Shown here in pieces: positions 23,890-34,955 of a stretch of DNA of 64,000 nucleotides; within the stretch, counting starts at the first letter, position 1; each line of letters begins with the position of its first letter. Below the pieces are notes generated by a model, which saw only the letters and a program-made list of their open reading frames with translations, was not told the DNA's origin and ran no database searches. The stretch lies in contig NC_081837.1 of NCBI RefSeq assembly GCF_030867095.1, positions 14,960,501 through 15,024,500 of the forward strand. Reading direction: 5' to 3'. The translations under genes and the position numbers were made by a program. This DNA comes from Alligator mississippiensis. Taxonomy: Eukaryota; Chordata; Crocodylia; Alligatoridae.

Positions 23890-24305
23890 CAGGGCTGTCC
23901 AACTCACAGCCTGTATGCATCCCACTAAGGGTTAATGTGCAGACCCCCAGGCTCCCACCAAGCCACTACTCCCCAACTCTCCAGCTGTAGCAGCAGAAGC
24001 TGAGGGCTCCAGGATCCCCCTTGCTCCATGTCCTGCTCAGAGAGCAACTGGAGAGCAGGAGATGCCCAGACTTTTGCGTGCAGCTCTACATGGGAAGTAC
24101 ACACATGGTCCTGGTTTGGTGCTGCACAGAGGGGAGGGCAAAGAGTCCATTCAAAGCACAGTGTAGCACAGTAAGGAGAAAGGGGAGGAGGAACATGTAT
24201 GCATGGCGTGGTGCTGGGGGGGCAGGGGTTGCCCACACCATGTACAACCCCGGGGGCACCTAGCGGCTTGTGACCCCTGGCCTCTTACAAGTTAGACAAT
24301 CCTAG
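23890..24305. mobile_element. hAT nonautonomous element
   Basis: Left end CAGGGCTGTCCAACTC, right end AAGTTAGACAATCCTAG, inverted with several differences. The flanks GTTTAGAA and GTTAGGAG agree at 5 of 8 positions. GC-rich interior without a domain. Confidence 0.5.
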
Positions 24306-26930
24306 GTTAGGAGAAGATGTAGAACCCCTATAATGAAAAAAGAACGGGGGATGTTTTTTCCGAAGCCAGGCAGTTGGCCACTGGAAAGTATCCTGAAGTC
24401 AATGGGTTGATAGTCCTTATTTTTTTGTTACGGAAATAGCATCTTTGAGGAAATCTGGCTTCAAACTGACAGTTTTTGCTTGTTAAGACCTCAAGTAAGC
24501 ATTTCTGTATAATGAAAGATAATGACAATGTTATGGTAATGACCTAGGATCTTCGGTGAAAGTAACATGCTTTTTCTTCAACCTGAAATTTACTCCATGG
24601 GTTTGGGGTACTGAGAGAGTCCACTCAAAGGATGGTAAATGCCAACTAGCCTACAGTAAAGGGAGGGAGCATTTAGTTACTTTTCTACTGGATTTTCTGG
24701 TTTTTACTAGGTTCAAGTCAGACAATGAATGTCATTATAGACCTTTGTATCCGATGTTTCAGTTTATTTTTCAGTCTCATTGCTGACGCACCAGACCAGA
24801 AAAAAAAGTTAGTGGCTGAAAAGCTCAAAGCCCCCTTTTGGTGAGTATTCTTCAAGAGCCATAATTAGCTTTCAGGGAGATAATCAGTCTCCTGCTATCA
24901 GACTTTGCCAGTAAAGGTCAAACCTTAGCACTTAACAAATCTACTGTACTTCTTTGTGTTATCAGACAAGTGATTTATACGATAAGATCAGAAAAACATG
25001 CCCCAGATATGCCTCAGTGCCATAGCAACAGGGCTGAACATGCTGCAAACAATGTGCCTAGAGAAGAAGCAGAGGATACTAAATAGAGTGACACAGCGGC
25101 AGGGGAAAGCAGGTATTAAGAATAGTGAAAAGAATGACAAATTAATATTATTTCGCTCGATTAATGAATCTGCCAACTCCAGCCTGGAAAATTAATCTTC
25201 CAATTTTTTTAAAAAGCCAATGTATTTCCAAGGACAAAATAAAGATAAAACCTACGATTAAAATACTGCTTGTGGCACAGGGCCTATTTCAATCCATTTT
25301 AATGGGCAAAAGTGAAGAGTATCTCTATGTATATCGATAGAATTTCACTGCTTTAACAAGTGTGCAAGGAACATCGGAACCACGTGACCATCTTTTTTCT
25401 AAATATGCATTGGTTAAAAATTGGTAAGTTAGCCTTGTTTGGCAATATCTTTTATTCCAGGAAGCATCCCAGCTACAAAAACATTATGAGCCTGCTAAAT
25501 TAGGGTTGACAGGATCTTCATTCAGCTGGAAGTTTTATACAAAGACAACAAAGATTTTTAAATTAAGTGCATTTTTTCAGTGAGAAGCCAGAGAAGTCAG
25601 TTTTTGTGTCCACTATAGGCTGACTTATGTACTTCATTGTAGTTCATGCATTTTTTTTAGCTGACTCAGACCTAGAAACTTTATTTCTGCCTGGGAGATT
25701 ACTGAACAGCTTTGAGGAAGGATGCTGATAGACTTTATCTGTCTTCTAAATTAGTTTGATATTCTGTATCTAGAAATATAACATTGCAACCAAGAGGCTT
25801 GACATACAAGGTCATTTGTAGCGAATTAAGGCTATTATCTTCTATGGCTTTTTTATTCCATTTACAGTCTGCATTCAACAAAGGTAGAGAAAAAACACTT
25901 CTATCTGTTGTTAGCAACAGATTATCTAAGGATTTAATATTTCCCTCCCAATAGTATCAGAATGAATCATGAGCTTTTAAATATCAAAATAGCAATCTCT
26001 TGTGCTGTATTTCCTGCCTAGATACATGCTAATCATGTTTGCCTAGAGCAATGTTGCCAGCTCACATGAATCAATTAAATATCTCACAATATTTGGTGTT
26101 TTCTTTAGCATTTCAGTGTAGCGTAGTCAGCTCCTGGTACACTATAATTTACCAGCACGAGTCTCACTGCTTCGTTATAAAAGAAAGCTAAGTTTCTACC
26201 CCCTCACTTAAAGTTTGAGAATATGACCTGCGTGATCCTAATAGTCAAAAGTTAGAGAAGAAAAAGAGCTGGACAATCATTTTTTTTTCACATTCGTGAT
26301 TTTTAAATCATTTTCACTGATTTGGAGGGCCTCGTTCCTTATTTCTGGATGCCAGTCAGCAGCATGAGCGGCAGGAAGGAGGACTGCTTGGATCGGTTCT
26401 GATTTCTTCAAAGTGGTGAGAAAAAAACTAAGGAAAATAAATTGACTCTTGAGTCCTTCCCCCCCGTCCTTCAACAAGTACCGTGTACAAGCAATTAACC
26501 TTGGGTGAACAGTTAGTGACTAACTTAGTTGCAACTTGGCTCAATGAATTTTGCTGCCCTTCTGCCCTGATGAATAAGAGCTTTTTTGTTACAAGCTGTC
26601 CCTTGATGGCATCTGATGGGGCAAGATCAGGCTCACAAAAGCTGGTGTGCTTCTGATGTAGACTATAAAGTGCATCCCTACCCTGCTTTTTGCAGGCTGA
26701 AAGGCCTCATAAAGCACAGAAGCCAAGCAGCCCATCGCTGTTGGCAGTACAGGCCTGGTAGTAGTCAGTCTCTGTTGTAACAACAGAAAAAGGCTCCAGT
26801 TCTGGGAGATGCTTAGTGTGACCCCCACTGATTTCAAGGGGAGTCTTATGGTCAGGCCCTATAGAGCATATTCTTCTCTCCGCTGTTAATATGAAGCTGA
26901 ATGAATTGCGTCTCCCCTGCTATAGGCAGT
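24306..26930. other. AT-rich noncoding stretch
   Basis: About 2.6 kb in which no gene, RNA gene or transposon end was recognised. It contains two copies of the recurring short motif (CTGAAGTCAATGGG at 24392 and CCACTGATTTCAAGGGG at 26825). Confidence 0.4.
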
Positions 26931-27390
26931 GGGGGCATCTACATGTGCAATTAGCACATAGCAATAAACTCCAGTGCAGTTTGCACTGCTCCCAGGTGCA
27001 GTCTTCATGTGTGCCCAAGTCTGCAGCTATTTGAGACAGGGTTGAGCAGCCCTGGGCTGGCAGGGGACCCAGGGGGTCAGCCGCAGGCTCTGGGTGGTGA
27101 CATTGAGCACTGGAAGGGCTGGCTGGGGCATGAGGATGCTACAATATGGGGCTAGCCAGCAGGCAGTGCCTGCTCTGTAGCACTTTTGTGCCCTGGTCAG
27201 CCCTGGTCACCATCTACACATGCATTTCAGTGCACTAAATGACTCTGCTGTAGGATAGTACTTGTCCCAAACAGTGCTATCCGACAATGGAGTTAATTGA
27301 CTGTGTCCTAATATGCGAGCACGTGTAGATGGTGACACTTTACTGCAGAGCCTATTAGCTCTGTAGTAAAGTGCACATGTAGATGTACCT
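26931..27390. mobile_element. Harbinger-like MITE, 460 bp
   Basis: Left end GGGGGCATCTACATGTGCA, right end TGCACATGTAGATGTACCT, with the 3-bp duplication AGT on both sides (26928-26930 and 27391-27393). Internal CATCTACACATGC (near 27211) and GCACGTGTAGATGG (near 27319) form a second inverted pair, so it may be one MITE inside another. Confidence 0.65.
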
Positions 27391-27630
27391 AGTCACAGGC
27401 AGAATTGGCCTATATAAAGACTTCTTTTTACCCTTTTATGTTCCTTCTCCATGTGCAATTGTTATTTATATAGGGCTATCTTGTACAAACCTTATTTGGC
27501 AAAAGAACTGAATCCATACCCATATTAATTATAACACCACTGTTCAAAACTAGTGGAATCAACTAATACAATCATTCAGGTCAGTATTATAAGCCCCTAA
27601 TGAACCAGCAAAGTTTTTCCTCACTGTAGT

Positions 27631-27721
27631 TCATAGAATCATAAAGTAAGGTTGGAAGGGACATCAGGAGGTCTTCTAGTCCAACCCCCTGCTCAAAGAG
27701 GGACCATCCCCAGCTAGATCA
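27631..27721 (-). mobile_element. CR1 LINE, 3' tail
   Basis: Reverse complement of the CR1 end: TCATAGAATCATAAAGTAAG, GGTTGGAAGGGACATCAGGA and AGTCCAACCCCCTGCTC. Confidence 0.85.
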
Positions 27722-28027
27722 TGACACCGCCAGCTGTCAGCAGGTCCAGCTCCTCCCTGGGGTTGGGCCCTGGTCAGGTGCCTGCCTGCTGCATACCATG
27801 GCCCGAGGGCACTGGATGCAGCTGGGCACCTGGAAGGAGAGGACTGCAGAGCCACCAGCCTCGTCAAACCCAGACACATGGTAAGACCCATGCTGGGTGG
27901 AGGGAGGGCCCTCCCAGTCCCTACCCCTACCCCAGTCCCAGCCCCCTGCCCCACGCCCCTGTATTCCCCTGGCCCTGGGTTCCCCCCCACCCCCAGCATG
28001 CAGAGAGGCGGGACACAGTTTGAAACT

Positions 28028-28228
28028 TTATTGAGCAGCCCGCGTCCCTGTAGCTGAGTGGGCACAAGCCTCTAACACACTGAGGAAGGTGTAGATGCTG
28101 CTGGCGATGCCCTCCTCAGCAGCAGGGGACAGGGAAGTGTAGCTCTGCCACAGGTAGCCCTCCAGGTGGTGGTGGATGTTGTGGGGCAGCCCAGGCTTGC
28201 CCCCTGCACTGTCATAGCTCAGGGTCTC
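28028..28228 (-). CDS. Unrecognised possible last exon, stop overlaps poly(A) signal
   Basis: On the minus strand a CCCAG acceptor-like site is followed by an open frame of 66 codons that starts in phase: ETLSYDSAGGKPGLPHNIHH, then HLEGYLWQSYTSLSPAAEEG and IYTFLSVLEACAHS. It ends CAATAAAG, where the TAA stop sits inside an AATAAA signal (28027-28032 on the plus strand). The peptide looks protein-like, with amphipathic helices. I do not recognise it. It lies 1.9 kb downstream, in the same direction, of the Harbinger transposase fragment and may be the last exon of that transposon's second gene, or chance. Confidence 0.3.
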   Translation of the reverse strand, partial: ETLSYDSAGGKPGLPHNIHHHLEGYLWQSYTSLSPAAEEGIASSIYTFLSVLEACAHSATGTRAAQ

Positions 28229-28489
28229 CTGGGAGTATCAGCAGCAGTAGGGTGTAGTCATAGGTGGAGGAAGAAAATATGATTTGGGGGGGTGCCCACA
28301 CACATGCACCACCCCCAGCAAGTAAGTCTGTTGTGGGTAAGGGGTGTGGGGTGGAGGGCAGATTGAGTCCCCCACAGTGAGGGAGGGAGTGGGGAAGAGA
28401 CAGGGGCAGGGGCTGGGGTGAATGGGGCCCCAGGGCTGGGGTGGGTTGTGGGAGGCCTAGGCGGCTCTTTCAGGGGTACAGGAAGGCTC

Positions 28490-28840
28490 CGGCCTTTGCA
28501 CGACTCCCCGGGACAGGTACAGGGGGCACATGTCCCCCCCAGTCTGTGTGTGGGGCGGAGACAGCTGCTGCTGCGGGCTGCGGGCTGCACTCTGCTGCTG
28601 GTACCCCAGCAGCCATACAATACCGTATGTCTCCAGTGCGCTGGCTACGCCACCTGCCCTGCAGTGGGAGGCATATGGCATCATGCAGCTGCAGGGGCAC
28701 CGGCAGCAGAGTGTGGAGCGCAGCTCGCAGTGGCAGCCACCTCCGCCTTGCACACAGCGCAGATTGGGTGGGGCGCACGTCCCCTGTGCCTGCCCAGGGG
28801 GTGCAAGCAGCAGCGGGAACTCCCCTGCACTCCTGGACAA
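28490..28840. repeat. Imperfect inverted repeat, arms of about 150 bp
   Basis: The reverse complement of 28490-28650 aligns with 28660-28840: CAGCAGAGTGCAGCCCGCAG pairs with CAGCAGAGTGTGGAGCGCAG, and further out GGGGGACATGTGCCCCCTG with GGGGCGCACGTCCCCTGTG. Arms are roughly three-quarters identical by eye. The block explains the paired long frames on both strands here. Confidence 0.6.
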
Positions 28841-29339
28841 GCTGCCCAGGCAGTGAGTGTCCCATGACCTGCCCCAGAGCCCCATTCGTCTCTCCCCATG
28901 GGGGCCACAATCTGCCCCCCTCATGCCCCTTCCCTCCCCCATGTCCCTTCCAGTCCACACATTTACCTGCTCAGCCAGGTGCTGCTTCACACATGGCCAA
29001 GCCAGACTGAGTTCCCGACTGTCTGCAGGCTCCAGCTGCTTGTCTTTGTCTGTGCGTGCCCCTCCCCACCATTGCAGCTGCCTGGAGCCTGTGCCCAGGC
29101 TGCCTGCATCTGTGGGGGGTTCAGCCCCCTTAGCCCTGGCCTTCCACCACCTATAGGCATAGTGGCTCGGGCACCCCATAGCCTACACAAGCAGCTCATT
29201 GAGCACTACCTGGGGCACACGCAACAGGGGAACACTATGGGTACAGCAGTGGTGCAGTGGAGGGCTATCCCCAGGGCGCCTCTCCAGAGAGGCCCCCAGT
29301 GAGGAGGGTGGGGACATGGCCAGGTCCTCATCCCAGTTT

Positions 29340-30055
29340 CCACAGATTTCACAGATTTCATAGACGTTTGGGCTGGAAGGGACCTCGGAAGATCATCAAG
29401 TTCAGCCCCCTGCCCAAGGGGCAGGAAGTCAGCTGGGGTCATAGGATCCCAGCAAGATAAGCATCCAAATCTCTCTTGAAGGCGTTCAATGTAGGTGCTT
29501 GAACCACCTCTGATGGCAGGCTATTCCAGACCTTGGGGGCTTGGACAGTGAAGAAATTCTTCCTTATGTCCAGCCTGAAATGGTCTTGCAGAAGTTTATA
29601 ACCATTCGACCTCATCATCCCTTGGGGCGCTCTGGTGAACAAACGTTCCCCCAGATACTGGTGAACGCCCCTGATAAACTTATAGGTGGCCACCTGATTG
29701 CCCTGAGCCTGCGCTTTTCCAGGCTAAAGAGCCCCATAGCTCTCAGCCTGTCACCGTAAGGTCTTTTTTCCTGACCTTGGATCATGCGCGTGGCTCTTCT
29801 CTGGACTCTCTCAAGCTTCTCCACATCCTTTTTGAATTGTGGATCCCAAAACTGGATACAGTACTCACCAAGGCCAAGTACAAGAGGAGAATGACGTTCC
29901 AGGATTTACTTGAGAAGCATCTATGGATGCAAGCCAGCGTTTTGCTCACTTTACTAGCCGCAGCATCGCATTGCAGGCTCATGTTCATCTTGTGGTCAAT
30001 CATGACCCCCAGTTGTCTGGGAGCCCAATGCACCCTGGCCTGTCCCACCCTGGGA
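29340..30055 (-). mobile_element. CR1 LINE, ORF2 C-terminus and 3' end
   Basis: Read on the minus strand, two overlapping frames give the end of the CR1 reverse transcriptase protein: RQLGVMIDHKMNMSLQCDAA, LERVQRRATRMI, LGLFSLEKRRLR-type and FFTVQAPKVWNSLPSEVV with FKRDLDAYLAG. The 3' tail CTTCCAGCCCAAACGTCTAT ends in ATGAAATCTGTGAAATC. At least one frame break separates the parts, so the copy is dead. It sits between the Harbinger transposase fragment and the block at 28490. Confidence 0.9.
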
Positions 30056-30115
30056 AGGGGGCAGGGGAGGCAGGCTGCCTGCAGCCAGTGTGTGGTGGCA
30101 CAATAGGGGGCGCTA

Positions 30116-30709
30116 CTACGCAGTGGTGGCCTTGCCCACACCGAACAAGTAGTCCACATACTGGAGGCTAGCAGGCGTGATCAGCTTCAGCAATGCCAGG
30201 GCTAGATGTGTGTCGGTGCAGAGGGTCGGGTGCATGCTAGTGTCCTGGAGCTCCAGGTGGGGCAGGAGCTGGTGGAGCATGTCAGTGAAGGTGGCCTGGG
30301 TCAGACAAAAGCCATCAATCCACTGTTTGTCATCCCAGTCCTGTTGCACCAAGCGCTGCCACCAATCCCAGCTGATACGGCGAGCCCAGGGGTGGTGCAG
30401 CTGGAGGTCTAGAAGGGTGACAGCAGCCCCAGTGGTGGCCTCCCGGAGCCCCTCATCAGCATTGATGGTGGCAGCAGCTGTGGTGGTGGGGACCTTGGGA
30501 GAGTGCGCAGCAGGCAGACAGGTGGTTGCTGCATGTGAGGGAGCCAGACAGAGACAGTCGTGAGCTAGGTGACGATGAGTACAGTGGGCCAGCAGAGCAA
30601 GCAAGACAGCTAGCAGGATTAAGGGACCCCCCCGTTCCTCACTGCCATAGCACAGGAATGCAGAGGGGGCACAAACACAGCTCCCACATGCTGCCCCTGT
30701 GTGTGCCAT
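30116..30709 (-). CDS. PIF/Harbinger transposase, N-terminal fragment
   Basis: A 197-codon frame starting with ATG. The second half has the hallmark pattern of the HARBI1-type transposase N-terminal region: WIDGFCLTQATFTDMLHQLL, then PHLELQDTSMHPTLCTDTHL, ALALLKLIT and YLFGVGKATT, corresponding to the family's W-xxx-F-xMs-xxtF-xxL, laiaL-xxLat and FGVg-xsT blocks. The first part is low-complexity, Ala/His-rich, with a possible hydrophobic stretch (LILLAVLLALLAHC). A stop follows GKATTA directly, where the family normally continues into the DDE catalytic domain. No DDE blocks were found further along; CR1 occupies the next 700 bases. It is therefore a truncated, probably dead transposase, or the first exon of a gene whose catalytic exon is lost. 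Confidence 0.65.
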   Translation of the reverse strand: MAHTGAACGSCVCAPSAFLCYGSEERGGPLILLAVLLALLAHCTHRHLAHDCLCLAPSHAATTCLPAAHSPKVPTTTAAATINADEGLREATTGAAVTLLDLQLHHPWARRISWDWWQRLVQQDWDDKQWIDGFCLTQATFTDMLHQLLPHLELQDTSMHPTLCTDTHLALALLKLITPASLQYVDYLFGVGKATTA

Positions 30710-30899
30710 GCTGCTCTTCTGGGCACAGGAGCTAGCTCCCCAGAGAGCACAGGGTAGGGTTATGTTTTAAAGATGGCGGCCAAGTGCTGGCAGCTGGGTC
30801 TGGCTTCAAACATGGCTGCCAAGTCCTGGAAGCTGGGGCCGGAGGCTGGAGCTCCCCCTGGTGGCCACAGGAGCACATGGCAGGGCTGAAGAGACCTGG

Positions 30900-31001
30900 C
30901 ACTACATTTAGTTCCAGGTCCCTACATGTGTAGATGCCTATCCAAAATCACTTACTGTGCAGTAAATCTAGTCATGACTAAATGCATATGTAGACGCGCC
31001 C
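30900..31001. mobile_element. Terminal region of Harbinger-like element
   Basis: On the minus strand it begins GGGCGCGTCTACATATGCAT and contains a second ATCTACACATGTAGGG. These match the MITE termini at 3300 and 26931, so this is likely one end of the element carrying the transposase fragment. The opposite end could be at 26931 or near 27211, but target duplications do not decide. Confidence 0.45.
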
Positions 31002-31009
31002 ACTGAGAA

Positions 31010-31300
31010 AAGTCTAGCTCCATCCTCTTTGGATCCACCTTTCAGGTAGTTAAAGGCTGCTATCAAATCCCCCTCAGTCTTCTATTTGGCAGACTAAATA
31101 GTTTCATAGTTTCATAGTTATGAATAAACCCAGTTCCCTCTTCCTCTCCTCGTAAGTCATGTGCTCCAGCCCCCTAACCATTCACATTGCCCTCTGCTGG
31201 ACTCTGCAATTTGTCCACACCCTTCCTATAGTGGGGGGCCCAAAACTGGATACAGTACTCCAAGGAACTAAATGTTCCTTGAATAGCATTTATTTCAAGT
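31010..31300 (-). mobile_element. CR1 LINE fragment
   Basis: Minus-strand CR1: TGGATACAGTACTCCAAGGA with GGGGGGCCCAAAACTGG (the CQFWxP-type coding end), CTCTGCTGGACTCTGCAATT, and CATCCTCTTTGGATCCACCT. Degenerate and truncated. Confidence 0.7.
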
Positions 31301-33449
31301 CTTCTCTCAAGTTAAAAGGGTTCCAATTCGTTCTAATGTTTCACTCAGAATTATATATATTTTTTAATTCTATTGCTTTGAAAAATTTCTCAGCCCAAAG
31401 GCCCTAGTGGGTACATGAAGGGTGCATGAATTGGCCCCTGTCCTGTATGTATAAATATAAAAATAAAATACTATCTCAAAAGTTTTCAGACAGGCTATTA
31501 CAAAGTTAGGTAGGCATATTTAAGTGGCCTGATTTTTAGAGATCCTGAGACCCACAGTTTTGCTGGAGTTTTTTTATTTGACTCTTAGACCAGATACAGA
31601 CTTTACACTTTTACTGGCATAAGTGATTGGAAACTGGTCTGTACAGAACAGAAGCTTGGCGCACACAGTGGTTTAAAAATGGCAGAGCCCAGTCTAAGTT
31701 TTGCACCCCCCAGCACGTGTGTTCTGTTCACTACTGATCTAAACTATGCCACTTACAGAAAACTGGATAACTTACATCAATTCCTCTTCTGGCTTTTTGA
31801 ATGTTTGTTCCTAGCCTTAATTTCTTATCACTATCAGTGAGGACCAAATTCTATCTTCTGTTTAAGTGCAAATCTTGAACACAACAAAAGTTGCACGTAT
31901 AACAATAGCAAAATTCAAATTGAAGAGCTGAATTAGCCATAGAGAAGGACAAATGAATTCAGGGTATGATACCACTACAGCGAAATGATACCATAACTAA
32001 GTGAAGTGAGGTTCAGGGTGGTAGCCCCAGGTTCCACAAAAGGGCACTGAATCCTATTCATCCACCTTTAGTTTCTCCTACAGTATAAAAAATGGTGTTG
32101 ACTTTCAAAGACATGTCTTTGCAGTTAGTGAAACTTTACAGTTATAAAAGCAAAGAAAATGGGTACATCTTAATCCAAGGTCAATACACAGGCTCACCCT
32201 AACAAATGGCAAGTACATTGATATCATCAAGCAGAGAAGCTACATGCTGAGAAGCACTGTTGCTTTCCACTGATACAACAGCATAGCACAGAAGTGAATT
32301 TCATGTGCTCTTTTTGGTCCTTTACTTTGCTATTAAATTTCTGTAGCTCCAATGTTAACCGTACCAGGAGATGAAAAAATGTCTCTAATGTTCTTTGTGC
32401 ATAAAACCAGAGAAGCCAGGCACATCATAGACCTAGCTGTTTTATAGAAGGGTTTCTAATCTGTCTATTATATAACTGATCTACCTGAAGATAAAGAATT
32501 CATTATTAGAAGCCAGATCAGTTATACTGAAGAGTTTTCTTTTGGAGTTTCCTTCTATTTGAAGAAAAGTTATCCTGATCATAAAAGAAGAAAGAGACAT
32601 ATGTCAGCATTATCTGACTAACAGCTTACATGTGATGTTATCATGAGTAGATCCATCAGGCAAGCTGCATCCCAAAAAAGAGCATCTAATGACAACAACA
32701 GGGACCTATCAGGAGAGATGGGTAATAATAAAGAATAGGCAGAGAGTGAAAATTAACAGAAAGAACCAAGAACCATGATGGCATATAATTACAGCCTTAA
32801 TGATAGCAGAATGAGGCCTCCGGGTTGCACATCCCTAAAATATAGCCTTTTCATAAAGAGCAATTGCAAGCATTAAAAAATCTATAAATGTACTATAGAT
32901 ATCAGAAAACACATTTCCACAACCATGATTGGAATTGATTTCCTCAAAAGAGTGATGGTTTTCTCATAACTTAGCTGTGTAAAGGGATTTTTATCTGCAG
33001 GGTGCAGCTGGCATGGGGAAAGTATCACCTACCCACCAATTCAGAATCAGAGATAGGTTTGTAAGTGAGGCAGACCTCTGCAGACCCATTCGTGTCATAC
33101 TAACCTAAACACCTAACTGTTAAGCAGTCTTCCCTCACATGCAAAAAAAAGCCAACCCGAAACCCAAAAACATGCTACATCAGACCCTGTCTGAAGGTGC
33201 AAGGTACTCCAGTGAGAAAAGGTTGTTTGCTAATGAAGTGCAAGTGAGATACAACTTGAACACAGCTAAAACCTGTGGAAATGTTTAATAAAATCTAATA
33301 TATTTTATTAATAACTAACCGGTTAAGCTTCCTATTTTATAGTCAGTATTTAATATTACTGTTTAAGACAGCCTGCTTTATAAAAGTAGCTTACCCGTAG
33401 TTCTACACATAAAGACATTAAAAATTCCAATGCCAAACAAATTTTGAAT
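31301..33449. other. AT-rich noncoding stretch
   Basis: About 2.1 kb with almost no open frames and no transposon end recognised. Confidence 0.4.
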
Positions 33450-33930
33450 AAATCATAGGAAGAAGGGGCCTCAGGATGTCATCTATTCCATCCCCCATCT
33501 CTGAGCCACAATCCAGCAAACCTAGACAAGCGGTTCCCAACCTTTTCCATCCCACGGCACACCGGTTGGGAAACGCTGACCTAGACCATGCCTTACAGAT
33601 TTATCTGACCTGTTTTTAAAATATCCGCTGATACAGCTTTCACAGCCAGCCTAGGTAGTCCGTTCCAATGCTTAACTGTCCCGATATCCGGAAAGTTTTT
33701 CTTAGTAACTCTTTATTGTACTGCAAAATTAAGCCAAATACTTCTTGTCTTAATTGTAGTGAGCATGGGGAATAATTGATCACCATCCTATTTATAATAT
33801 TTTACATATCAGAAGACTGTTATGTCCTCACCCCAAACCTTTTTTTTTTTCCTAGATCATGCAACCCCAGTTTGCTCAACTTTTCCCCATGTCGTGTTTT
33901 TTAAACGTATATTATGTTTGTTGCTCTTCC
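33450..33930 (-). mobile_element. Older CR1 LINE fragment
   Basis: Minus-strand CR1 features in order: AATCATAGGAAGAAGGGGCC (3' tail), GTTTTTAAAATATCC, GTCCGTTCCAATGCTTAACT, TGCAACCCCAGTTTGCTCAA and GTTGCTCTTCCCTTCCATTT. Much more diverged than the CR1 at 29340. It hosts the 51-bp hAT at 33528. Confidence 0.7.
33528..33578. mobile_element. Minimal 51-bp hAT element with perfect TSD
   Basis: AAGCGGTTCCCAACC at the left and GGTTGGGAAACGCTG at the right are inverted ends separated by about 20 bases. The exact 8-bp duplication ACCTAGAC lies on both sides (33520-33527 and 33579-33586). The element is inserted in CR1 sequence. Confidence 0.85.
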
Positions 33931-34125
33931 CTTCCATTTGTCTATAAATGTTACGCAAATTGGCTAATTAACTTATCAACACATTTGAATAAAGAGATAT
34001 TGCTCCTAAAATCATGTTCTTTAACTTAATGGATGCAAATATCAGAGAAGTCATGCCCCATGCTTCCTAACCTACATTTCCCAGAATGCTTCTGACCTAG
34101 GGTTAAGTCTAAAGCCTCTAGAGTC

Positions 34126-34435
34126 TAGTGGTTCTCAACCTTTTTAGACTCAAGGGCCCCTTTTATAGACTAGCGGCACCCCTTGGAAATGTCAGATCTG
34201 TGTTTTCACTTGTTTTTTGACTGTCACTACAGACAAATATTACAGCAATTATTTAGTTACAAAGAACTCAGCAAGCCCACAACAGGTCAGAATGTTTTTA
34301 ACACTATAGATTCGTATTTGAAATATCTGGGTTTATCTTGTGAATCACGTTTGCACGCCTAACAGTGCTAACATTTTTGTGGCGCCCCATAGCACCCTTG
34401 AAAGGATCTCAAGAAACCCTGATTGAGAATCTCTG
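34126..34435. mobile_element. hAT nonautonomous element, 310 bp
   Basis: Left end TAGTGGTTCTCAACCTTTTT, right end GATTGAGAATCTCTG, inverted. It is the complete relative of the fragment at 18780. The flanks do not preserve a duplication, which suggests age. Confidence 0.65.
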
Positions 34436-34863
34436 TTCTAGCCTCTAGGCCCACTTCTTTTAGTACAGAGGGAGACATCCTTGGTGAGAAAGTCTGTTCC
34501 AAGGACCCTTTAGCTATTGCCTGGGACAGGCAATTTGCTTTCAAATGCTGCAATAAGGTACTTTTTAACAATCAATATCTAATTTCAGCTTAAAATTGGC
34601 TTGTATATTTACTTTTTTCTAGAGACAATGCCTAACTCCTTTATTACTCAGATGTGCAGATATACCTTTTCAATATTTCTTTCCTAAATTATATCCCAGG
34701 CTTCCTGAAAAAAGGAAGATAATCTTCTTACTCAGCAAAAAAAGTATCCATTCCTGTACATGTATTTATATTATATATCAGCCACATCTTGTGTATCTGG
34801 CCCCAAATATCTCTGTTACTTGATCTAATAGTTGGGTTAAGTAATTGGTGAATGTACACAATT

Positions 34864-34955
34864 ATTGGGTTGGTCTAATAAAAGATATCAAATTCACCCA
34901 AGGAACCTTGTCTGCCTATGTCCTTAGACCAACACGGCTACAACCTAAACCACAC
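34864..34955 (-). repeat. Fold-back repeat, single arm
   Basis: GGGTTGGTCTAATAAAAGAT, AAGGAACCTTGTCTGCC and CCTTAGACCAACACGGCTAC match the right half of the palindromic repeats at 6585 and 41761. The other arm is missing. Confidence 0.75.

Noticed and set aside
28441-29179. Frames of 189 and 240 codons near the Harbinger fragment
   Set aside because: They coincide with a large inverted repeat and GC-rich DNA; no DDE, Myb or other domain could be read in any frame.
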